A stretch of 8,661 nucleotides of DNA. Source: Aphodosoma sp045614825 (lineage in GTDB: Bacteria; Bacteroidota; Bacteroidia; Bacteroidales; Paludibacteraceae). Position 1 is the stretch's first letter, and each line of letters starts with the position of its first letter. The notes under the pieces were generated by a model, which worked only from the letters and a program-made list of their open reading frames with translations, was not told where the DNA came from and made no database searches. The stretch is from NCBI GenBank assembly GCA_045614825.1, contig JAZLDO010000116.1, forward strand, positions 1 to 8,661, written 5' to 3'. The position numbers and the translations under genes are program-made. This document shows positions 1-5,677 of this stretch, piece by piece.

Positions 1-209
1 AGACATACCATAGAGGCCAGCTTTAGCAAGCGCAATTCATCATCCCACAAGTCAGCACGTTTCTTCAACGGATTCTGAGGCGACACCACATACCACAACT
101 CATCCACTCCCCCATGCTTCAACATATACTCACCCAACCCAATATGCCCATTATGTATCGGATTAAATGACCCAAAATACAACGCAATCTTCCTCAATTC
201 ACAATTCAT
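1..209 (-). CDS. nadD: Nicotinate-nucleotide adenylyltransferase NadD, N-terminal part (3' end outside window)
   Basis: NadD transfers AMP from ATP to nicotinate mononucleotide, making deamido-NAD+ in cytoplasmic NAD synthesis. Only the first 69 codons are present; the gene runs off the left edge. Visible are the nucleotidyltransferase motif GSFNPIHNGH at residues 13-22, with the HxGH-type ATP-binding histidines, and the family motif VSPQNPLK at about 42-49. The ATG at 209-207 is the only usable start, because an in-frame TAG lies at 215-213. It sits 21 bp after the gmk stop on the same strand, so the two are probably co-transcribed, an order known from other Bacteroidales. Residues 2-5 are encoded by the tail of a 7-bp-period repeat, so the extreme N-terminus is probably not conserved. 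Family assignment is firm; the C-terminus cannot be judged. Confidence 0.93.
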   Translation of the reverse strand, partial: MNCELRKIALYFGSFNPIHNGHIGLGEYMLKHGGVDELWYVVSPQNPLKKRADLWDDELRLLKLASMVC

Positions 210-230
210 AATCTATCTGTTATCTGTACT
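193..230 (-). repeat. 7-bp-period repeat spanning the gmk-nadD spacer and the nadD start codon
   Basis: Read on the minus strand, the word ACAGATA occurs twice in tandem (227-221, 220-214). It is followed by GATTATG, AATTGTG and AATTGAG (213-207, 206-200, 199-193), again at 7-bp spacing. The nadD ATG lies inside the first of these. The spacer is exactly 21 bp, three repeat lengths. The repeat is degenerate and short, so it is supported mainly by similar arrays at three other junctions in the window. Confidence 0.6.
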
Positions 231-794
231 CTAGCTCAAAAACTCTGTTACCACACGGATAGTCTCCGCCACGGCCTCATCAAGATTATCATTCACAATG
301 CGCACGTCAAACTTAGGAGCAAACTCCATCTCCCATTCAGCTTTGGCTAGTCGTTTTTCAATCATCTCTTCAGAGTCAGTTGCACGTCCCACCAAACGCT
401 CACGCAACACCTCTACGCTAGGTGGTTGCACAAACACAGCTAAGGCATTGTCGCCATAATACTTTTTAATATTCAATCCACCCACCACGTCAACATCAAA
501 CAACATATGCTGTCCTTGAGCCAACTTTCCATCAATTTCGCTCTTCAACGTGCCATAGAAGCAGTTAGGATAGACCTCTTCATACTCTACAAACTCATCA
601 TTTGCAATCTTCGCACGAAACTCATCAGGCGTAAGGAAATAATACTCCACCCCATGTTGTTCTGTTCCTCGAGGTGCACGACTTGTAGCCGATATTGAAA
701 AACCAAAATCAAAACCAGCCTCTTTCAACTTGCCTATAATAGTACTCTTTCCCGAACCCGAAGGTGCCGAAAATATAATCAATTTACCGTTCAT
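231..794 (-). CDS. gmk: Guanylate kinase
   Basis: Gmk phosphorylates GMP (and dGMP) to GDP with ATP, in the cytoplasm, feeding GTP and dGTP pools. The 187 residues match the usual bacterial length. The P-loop APSGSGKST is at residues 10-18. The GMP-binding region follows, with TSRAPRG at about 37-43 and the E-Y-E-E..FYGT segment near 69-82. FDVDVVGG at about 99-106 is equivalent to the family's D-[IV]-D-x-Q-G segment, and GRATDSEEMIEKRL near 136-149 is the lid and arginine region. All expected motifs are present. It is first in a leftward pair with nadD, with a TAACTTTG promoter element about 50 bp upstream of its ATG. The end at TAG 233-231 leaves 21 bp before nadD. Confidence 0.97.
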   Translation of the reverse strand: MNGKLIIFSAPSGSGKSTIIGKLKEAGFDFGFSISATSRAPRGTEQHGVEYYFLTPDEFRAKIANDEFVEYEEVYPNCFYGTLKSEIDGKLAQGQHMLFDVDVVGGLNIKKYYGDNALAVFVQPPSVEVLRERLVGRATDSEEMIEKRLAKAEWEMEFAPKFDVRIVNDNLDEAVAETIRVVTEFLS

Positions 795-842
795 ATTACA
801 AATTTTATTCTAATAATTAACACTCTTACTCTTTAAGGCTCG

Positions 843-850
843 CAAAGTTA
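843..850 (-). promoter_or_regulatory. Bacteroidota-type -7 promoter box for gmk-nadD
   Basis: The minus strand reads TAACTTTG here, matching the Bacteroidota sigma-factor -7 consensus TAnnTTTG. It is preceded by a run of eight T (859-852). The gmk ATG lies about 48 bp downstream, a normal leader. No convincing TTTG -33 element is seen at the expected spacing, so the call rests on the -7 box and its position. Confidence 0.6.
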
Positions 851-896
851 CAAAAAAAATCTTAATACACACCCCTAAACTCTCATTTTTTTTTCG

Positions 897-904
897 TAAC
901 TTTG
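897..904 (+). promoter_or_regulatory. Bacteroidota-type -7 promoter box for the EFR1-ruvX series
   Basis: The plus strand reads TAACTTTG, a match to TAnnTTTG, preceded by nine T (886-894) and CG. The next ATG is at 928, so a transcript starting about 6-8 bp downstream of the box would have a leader of roughly 15-20 nt. No clear -33 TTTG is visible. The core, T-run plus GTAACTTTGC, is nearly identical to the divergent box on the other strand. Confidence 0.65.
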
Positions 905-927
905 CATTTTGTAAAAACAACTAAATT

Positions 928-1689
928 ATGATTTTCTATTTTTCTGGAGTAGGCAATTCTGCTTGGGTCGCTCAATCATTAGCAAAAAAACTCAACGACA
1001 CAGCTATTGCCATAACCGATTCTAACAGCGAAGAATATCAAATTCAACCCTCAGAAGCGATAGGATTTGTGTTTCCAGTATATTCGTGGGCTCCACCCAA
1101 AGTAGTCATCAACTTCATCAATAGCCTAAAAATCAATACACCCAACTATCTCTACTTCGTATGCACTTGTGGCGACGATACAGGCAAAACTGCCGACGTT
1201 TTTGCCAACAATGTTAAGCAACGTGGATGGCTCTGCCATGCTGGCTACTCTATAACTATGCCTAATACCTACGTTTCATTACCTGGATTTGGCATCGACT
1301 CTGACGAGATAGAAAAACAAAAAATAGAAAAAGCAAAAATACGTATAGAACAAATTATCAGCGATATAAAATCACAGAAACGAATGACCAAATACGATTG
1401 TCGTGAAGGTTCAATCCCTCGTTTCAAGACATATATTATAAATCCTCTATTCACAAAATATCAGCTGACTACCAAACCTTTCCATACTACCGATGCTTGT
1501 ATTTCTTGCCATCAGTGCGAACAAAAATGTCCACTCCAAAACATAATTTTAGTTGATGGCAAACCTCAATGGGGCAACAACTGCACTCAGTGTGAAGCTT
1601 GTTTCCATATATGCCCAACAAATGCTATTCAATACGGCAAAAACACCAAAGGAAAACAACAATATAAAGGCAAACTACTAAAACTCTAA
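928..1689 (+). CDS. EFR1-type protein: flavodoxin-like domain plus two [4Fe-4S] ferredoxin motifs
   Basis: This is a soluble electron carrier or oxidoreductase combining a flavodoxin-like N-terminal domain (about 1-150) with a C-terminal 2[4Fe-4S] ferredoxin domain (about 188-235). The first strand and FMN phosphate loop read FYFSGVGNS at 3-11. Two classical CxxCxxCxxxCP motifs follow, with cysteines 191, 194, 197, 201 and 219, 222, 225, 229, enough for two [4Fe-4S] clusters. There is no signal peptide or membrane segment. The 253-residue length fits the family. The physiological partner of this family is generally undefined, so no substrate is proposed. The ATG at 928 is well placed after the TAACTTTG box. 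ruvX begins 10 bp after the stop, so the two are probably co-transcribed. One oddity is that the loop has Val where FSGTGNS is typical. Confidence 0.9.
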   Translation: MIFYFSGVGNSAWVAQSLAKKLNDTAIAITDSNSEEYQIQPSEAIGFVFPVYSWAPPKVVINFINSLKINTPNYLYFVCTCGDDTGKTADVFANNVKQRGWLCHAGYSITMPNTYVSLPGFGIDSDEIEKQKIEKAKIRIEQIISDIKSQKRMTKYDCREGSIPRFKTYIINPLFTKYQLTTKPFHTTDACISCHQCEQKCPLQNIILVDGKPQWGNNCTQCEACFHICPTNAIQYGKNTKGKQQYKGKLLKL

Positions 1690-1699
1690 AAAAAATACA

Positions 1700-2116
1700 A
1701 TGGCTCGAATCTTAGCTATCGACTACGGACAAAAACGCATTGGCATTGCAGTCACAGACCCTCTACAAATGATTGCCAATGGATTAACTACAGTAGAAAC
1801 ACCTAAAATATACTCTTTTTTAGCCGAATATTTCACTAAAGAAGAGGTAGAAACCATAGTTGTAGGCTATCCAAAAACACTACAAAACGAGCCTGCCGAA
1901 GTGACTAAATATATCAATACATTCGTTGGTAAACTACGCAAACTCTACCCCGATAAAAAAATTGAACTAATCGACGAGCGATTTACAAGCAAAATGGCAT
2001 TTCAAACTATGATTGATAGTGGCATCAGCAAAAAAGCACGCCAAAACAAAGCACTTATCGACCAAATCAGTGCCACAATCATCCTTCAAAACTACCTCGA
2101 AATAATTAAAAATTAA
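1700..2116 (+). CDS. ruvX: RuvX/YqgF family RNase H-fold nuclease (putative pre-16S rRNA nuclease or Holliday junction resolvase)
   Basis: YqgF/RuvX proteins are small RNase H-fold nucleases. In E. coli YqgF is linked to 16S rRNA 5'-end maturation, and other members have been assigned Holliday-junction resolvase activity. The 138-residue length is typical. Family motifs are complete: LAIDYGQKRIGIAVTD at 5-20 with the catalytic Asp8, VVGYPKTLQNEP at 54-65, DERFTSKMA at 92-100 with acidic Asp92 and Glu93, and the C-terminal ALIDQISATIIL at 118-129 with Asp121. It starts 10 bp after the EFR1 gene. The last codons, for IIKN plus stop, already lie in an AAAAATT-type 7-bp-period repeat that fills the following spacer, so the C-terminal tail is probably variable. 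Confidence 0.93.
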   Translation: MARILAIDYGQKRIGIAVTDPLQMIANGLTTVETPKIYSFLAEYFTKEEVETIVVGYPKTLQNEPAEVTKYINTFVGKLRKLYPDKKIELIDERFTSKMAFQTMIDSGISKKARQNKALIDQISATIILQNYLEIIKN

Positions 2117-2212
2117 AAATTCTCTAAACTATTCACTACCACCACTCTCAACTGTTGAGTGTTAACCATTAACTGTTGACTTTCGACTGTTGACTGTAGA
2201 CTTTATGATAAT
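2101..2212 (+). repeat. Sixteen consecutive 7-bp frames between ruvX and abcF, ending flush with the ATG
   Basis: Cut into 7-bp units from 2101, the stretch ends exactly at the ABC-F ATG (2213). Word families change along it. AAAAATT occurs twice at 2108-2121. Then come CTNNNNN-like units (2122-2142), and RACTNTN units dominate 2150-2205. Examples are AACTGTT at 2150 and 2171, GACTTTC at 2178, GACTGTT at 2185 and GACTGTA at 2192. The array is degenerate, but the RACTNTN block at 2171-2205 is five adjacent units without indels. It includes the end of ruvX. No protein-coding or RNA signal is otherwise seen here. Confidence 0.7.
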
Positions 2213-3829
2213 ATGATTACAGTATCCAACCTTGCAATGCAATTTGGCAAACGAGTACTTTTCTCAGATGTCAACCTCAAAATCACAGCAGGCAACTGCT
2301 ATGGTGTAATCGGCGCAAATGGTGCCGGCAAATCAACTTTTATCCGTATGCTGAGTGGCGAACTCGACCCTACTCGCGGACAAATCTCGTTCGGTCCGGG
2401 CGAACGCCTCTCTGTGCTCAAACAAGACCACTTTGCCTACGACCAATTCACCGTAATTGACACCGTGATGATGGGCAACGAACACTTCTGGCAAGTTAAA
2501 GAAGAGAAAGATGCAATATATCTCAAAGAAGATTTCACCGAGGAAGACGGCATCCGTGCAGCCGAATTGGAAGAGAAATTTGCCGAAATGGATGGCTGGA
2601 ATGCCGAAAGTAATGCAGCTCAATTGCTTAGTGGTCTTGGCATTAAAGAAGAACTTCACTACCAACTAATGAGCGAATTGGAGAATAAAGAAAAAGTGCG
2701 CATACTCCTCGCACGTGCTCTCTATGGCAAACCAGATAACCTACTCCTCGATGAGCCTACCAACGACCTCGACGTAGATGCTGTAATGTGGCTCGAAAAC
2801 TACCTTGCCAATTATGAAAATACAGTACTCGTAGTTAGCCACGACCGTCACTTCCTCGATTCTGTATCTACCCACACTATCGACATTGACTACGGCAAAA
2901 TCACTATGTTTGCCGGCAACTATACATTCTGGTACGAATCGAGCCAACTCGCTCTCCGCCAACAACAAAACCAAAACAAAAAGGCTGAAGAAAAACGCAA
3001 AGAGTTGGAAGAATTCATCCGTCGATTCTCTGCCAACGTGGCTAAAAGTAAACAGGCTACTTCGCGCCGCAAAATGCTCGAAAAGCTCAACGTGGAAGAG
3101 ATTCAACCTTCTACTCGCAAATACCCAGCTATCATCTTCACACCTGAACGCGAACCTGGCAACATGGTGCTCGAAATCAGCGGTCTTGGCAAACGTGCCG
3201 AAGATGGTTCAGTGCTCTTCAACAATGTGTCGTTCAATGTTGAAAAAGACGACAAAATTGCATTCTACTCACGTGATGCTCGTGCTATGACTGCTTTCTT
3301 CGAAATCATCATGGGTAACGACCGCGACTATGCTGGCAAATTCAACTGGGGTATCACTATCACCAATGCCTATCTCCCACTCGACAACACTCGTTTCTTC
3401 AACAACGAACACACTCTCGTTGATTGGCTTGGTCAATACTCTGCTGACACTACCGAAGTCTTCATCCGCGGCTACCTCGGCAAAATGCTCTTCTCGGGCG
3501 AAGAGATTTACAAACGCGCCAATGTGCTCTCGGGTGGCGAAAAGATGCGCTGTATGATTGCTCGCATGATGCTACGCAATGCCAATGTGATGGTGCTCGA
3601 CTCACCAGTCAACCACCTCGACCTCGAATCTATTCAAGCATTCAACAATACACTTAAAACATTCAAAGGCAATATATTACTATCATCTCACGACCGCGAA
3701 TTCGTGTCAACCGTTTGTAATCGTATCATCGAACTTACACCAAACGGCATCATTGACAAATATATGGATTTCGACGAATATCTCACCTCTGACGAAATAC
3801 ACGAACTTCGTGAAAAGATGTATAAATAA
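2213..3829 (+). CDS. ABC-F family ATPase, YbiT-like (ribosome-associated), with one degenerate ATP site
   Basis: ABC-F proteins are cytoplasmic twin-ATPase factors, many of which bind the ribosomal E site; YbiT/EttA-like members modulate translation. NBD1 (about 1-240) has Walker A GANGAGKS at 34-41, Walker B LLLDEPTND at 177-185, the switch histidine at His210 and a degenerate signature around 154-163. A charged linker (about 245-300) includes RRFSANVAKSKQATSRRKM. NBD2 (about 318-510) keeps the signature LSGGEKMR at 439-446 and a switch histidine at His493. It lacks a Walker A (SRDARAMTAF near 353-362) and has Ser464 where the catalytic Glu is expected (LDSPVNHLD). The 538-residue length is normal and there are no membrane segments. 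The ATG at 2213 follows an in-frame stop at 2177-2179. prfA starts 24 bp downstream, which supports a translation role. I recall similar NBD2 decay in Bacteroidales relatives, but this needs an alignment. Confidence 0.9.
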   Translation: MITVSNLAMQFGKRVLFSDVNLKITAGNCYGVIGANGAGKSTFIRMLSGELDPTRGQISFGPGERLSVLKQDHFAYDQFTVIDTVMMGNEHFWQVKEEKDAIYLKEDFTEEDGIRAAELEEKFAEMDGWNAESNAAQLLSGLGIKEELHYQLMSELENKEKVRILLARALYGKPDNLLLDEPTNDLDVDAVMWLENYLANYENTVLVVSHDRHFLDSVSTHTIDIDYGKITMFAGNYTFWYESSQLALRQQQNQNKKAEEKRKELEEFIRRFSANVAKSKQATSRRKMLEKLNVEEIQPSTRKYPAIIFTPEREPGNMVLEISGLGKRAEDGSVLFNNVSFNVEKDDKIAFYSRDARAMTAFFEIIMGNDRDYAGKFNWGITITNAYLPLDNTRFFNNEHTLVDWLGQYSADTTEVFIRGYLGKMLFSGEEIYKRANVLSGGEKMRCMIARMMLRNANVMVLDSPVNHLDLESIQAFNNTLKTFKGNILLSSHDREFVSTVCNRIIELTPNGIIDKYMDFDEYLTSDEIHELREKMYK

Positions 3830-3853
3830 TTCCTTGCTACTAACATAAACAAT

Positions 3854-4939
3854 ATGAACAACCAACTACTTAACAGATTAGAAGGGTTAAATGCCCGTTT
3901 TGAAGAAGTTTCGACGTTAATCACCGACCCAGCAGTGATTGCTGACATGAAACGTTTCGTGAAACTCAATAAGGAATATAGCGATTTAGAAAAAATTATT
4001 GCTAAACGTGATGAATATCGTCGTGTATTGAATAATATAGAAGAAGCAAAACTTATACTTGGAACAGAAAACGATCCAGACCTTCGCGAAATGGCGAAAA
4101 TGGAGTTGGAAGATTTAGAGCCTCGCGTTGAACCATTAGAAGAAGAGATTAAAATATTACTCATACCTGCTGACCCTGAGGATTCGAAGAATTGTACAGT
4201 AGAAATTCGAGGAGGTACAGGTGGCGATGAGGCTGCAATTTTTGCAGGCGACCTATACCGTATGTACACAAAATACTGCGAACAAAAGGGTTGGCGCATC
4301 GAAGTCACATCTCTCACCGAAGGCACTGCTGGTGGATATAAGGAGATTATTTTCAATGTATCAGGCGATGGTGGCACATACGGAATATTAAAATACGAAT
4401 CTGGCGTACATCGCGTTCAACGTGTGCCTCAAACCGAAACACAAGGACGTGTGCATACTTCGGCTGCTACTGTTGCTGTATTGCCTGAAGCAGAAGAGGT
4501 AGATGTAGAAATCAACCCAGCTGATTTGGAATACCAAACTGCACGTTCTTCAGGTGCTGGAGGTCAAAATGTTAATAAAGTAGAAACAAAAGTACAATTG
4601 ACCCACAAACCTACAGGCATTATGATTCAATGTCAAGTAGCACGTTCACAATTGGCTAACCGCGAAATGGCATTACAAATGTTGCGTAACAAGCTTTACG
4701 ATATGGCTCTTCAGGAACACCTACAAGCTATATCATCGCGTCGTAAAACAATGGTTAGTACGGGCGACCGTTCTGCAAAAATTCGCACATATAACTACCC
4801 TCAAGGCCGTATTACCGACCATAGAATCAACTATACTATCTATAATCTTAGTGCCTTTATGGATGGTGATATTCAAGGTTGTATCGACCAACTTATTGTT
4901 GCCGAAAATGCAGAACGCATGAAAGAGTCGGAAATGTAA
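3854..4939 (+). CDS. prfA: Peptide chain release factor 1 (RF1)
   Basis: RF1 recognises UAA and UAG in the ribosomal A site and triggers peptide release. The 361-residue length is standard. The N-terminal helical domain (about 1-105) is followed by the codon-recognition region, with EIRGGTGGDEA at 117-127 and YESGVHRVQRVPQTETQGR at 181-199. The peptidyl-hydrolase motif is SSGAGGQNVN at 232-241, with GGQ at 236-238; its Gln is the usual PrmC methylation site. The C-terminal segment STGDRSAKIRTYNYPQGR at 302-319 is highly conserved. RF1 rather than RF2 is supported by the P-x-T tripeptide (PQT, 192-194; RF2 would carry SPF), the TETQGRxHTSA context and the lack of an RF2 programmed frameshift. 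The gene follows the ABC-F ATPase by 24 bp and ends before a strong hairpin. Confidence 0.97.
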   Translation: MNNQLLNRLEGLNARFEEVSTLITDPAVIADMKRFVKLNKEYSDLEKIIAKRDEYRRVLNNIEEAKLILGTENDPDLREMAKMELEDLEPRVEPLEEEIKILLIPADPEDSKNCTVEIRGGTGGDEAAIFAGDLYRMYTKYCEQKGWRIEVTSLTEGTAGGYKEIIFNVSGDGGTYGILKYESGVHRVQRVPQTETQGRVHTSAATVAVLPEAEEVDVEINPADLEYQTARSSGAGGQNVNKVETKVQLTHKPTGIMIQCQVARSQLANREMALQMLRNKLYDMALQEHLQAISSRRKTMVSTGDRSAKIRTYNYPQGRITDHRINYTIYNLSAFMDGDIQGCIDQLIVAENAERMKESEM

Positions 4940-4962
4940 GAAAACATTGACAATATTCAACA

Positions 4963-5010
4963 TAATAGAAACAGCCGATTAACAAATGAGTTAATCGGCT
5001 GTTTCTATTA
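4963..5010. terminator. Bidirectional hairpin between convergent prfA and yigZ-family gene
   Basis: A perfect inverted repeat with 21-bp arms (4963-4983 and 4990-5010) encloses a 6-nt loop, AAATGA. The stem core is AACAGCCGATTAAC and its complement; the arm ends are A- and T-rich, giving T-rich 3' sides on either strand. It begins 23 bp after the prfA stop, and its right arm contains the last codons and stop of the converging gene. There is no long T-run beyond the stem, so termination efficiency is inferred from position and stem strength. Confidence 0.85.
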
Positions 5011-5605
5011 CATCTTCTTCAAACGAAACAAAATCGAGTTTATCGAAACGGTCGCGAACACGCTCTATGTCGCCTAAACGAATGCGGAAATAGAGAGTGC
5101 AATCCATCTCTTGAATTTGGTTGACTATCGTAAGGTCGAAGTCTTTCATAATGCGCATCACGGCATTGAGGTCTTGATAACCAAATTTTGAGACAAAGGT
5201 TTTCTCTACAATACGTTCTTCAATAGTTGCAGCAGCAATAGCTTCGGCTGCAGATGTTTTATAGGCTTGGATAAGTCCGCTGGTACCGAGGAGTGTACCA
5301 CCAAAATAGCGCACTACGATGATAAGTATATCGGTAAGATTGCTGCTATTTATTTGTCCTAATATTGGGCGACCGGCTGTGCCTGATGGTTCGCCATCGT
5401 CATTCGCACGAAAAATATCACGTTCATATCCTAACATATAGGCATAACAAACGTGTCGAGCATCGTAGTATTCCTTACGCTTTTCGGCAAGGATTTCTTT
5501 GATTTGCTCGATGGTCTGCACAGGATAGGCAAAGGCGTAGAACTTACTGCCTTTGTCTTTATAGAGTGCTTCAGACGGTGATGATATGGTTAGATAAGTA
5601 TCCAA
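4991..5605 (-). CDS. YigZ/IMPACT family protein (UPF0029 plus DUF1949)
   Basis: This is a YigZ-type member of the IMPACT family; the bacterial function is not well defined and a regulatory or nucleic-acid role is only proposed. The N-terminal IMPACT domain (about 15-125) shows YYDARHVCYAYMLG near 46-59, the hallmark NDDGEPSGTAGRPIL near 68-82 and VVRYFGGTLLGTSGLIQAY near 97-115. The C-terminal part (about 135-200) fits the DUF1949 ferredoxin-like domain. The 204-residue length is normal. The start is TTG at 5605-5603. No ATG or GTG exists between it and an in-frame TAA at 5641-5639, and the next residues DTYLTISSPSE match where family members begin. Five AACTTTC-like 7-bp units directly abut this TTG. 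The last residues, IETAD, are encoded inside the shared terminator hairpin. It is the last gene of the leftward series after alr. Confidence 0.9.
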   Translation of the reverse strand: MDTYLTISSPSEALYKDKGSKFYAFAYPVQTIEQIKEILAEKRKEYYDARHVCYAYMLGYERDIFRANDDGEPSGTAGRPILGQINSSNLTDILIIVVRYFGGTLLGTSGLIQAYKTSAAEAIAAATIEERIVEKTFVSKFGYQDLNAVMRIMKDFDLTIVNQIQEMDCTLYFRIRLGDIERVRDRFDKLDFVSFEEDVIETAD

Positions 5606-5677
5606 AAAAGTTGAAAGTTGAGAGTTGAAAGTTGAAAGTTAATATAGATAAAATTTTCAAATTTCAAATTAAAAATT
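5606..5677 (-). repeat. Two 7-bp-period repeat blocks between alr and the yigZ-family gene
   Basis: On the minus strand, the first block holds units of the AATTTGA type (5677-5650, with AATTTGA twice at 5670-5657). After a short ATCTATATT linker comes a block of five AACTTTC-type units (5640-5606). Four of the five are AACTTTC or a one-base variant (AACTCTC), and the last, AACTTTT, is flush against the TTG start codon at 5605. This is the cleanest heptamer array in the window. It occupies the whole 71-bp spacer. Confidence 0.85.

Noticed and set aside
2101..2212. CRISPR array
   Set aside because: The units are 7 bp, degenerate and have no spacers; no cas genes are present.
2886..3557. Two plus-strand open frames (2886-3290, 3330-3557) inside the ABC-F gene
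   Set aside because: Out-of-frame readings of a convincing gene with Ser/Lys-rich composition and no recognisable domains.
3688..4377. 229-codon open frame on the minus strand
   Set aside because: It lies antisense to the 3' end of the ABC-F gene and prfA, and its Ser/Arg-rich composition has no family features; it is a shadow of real genes.
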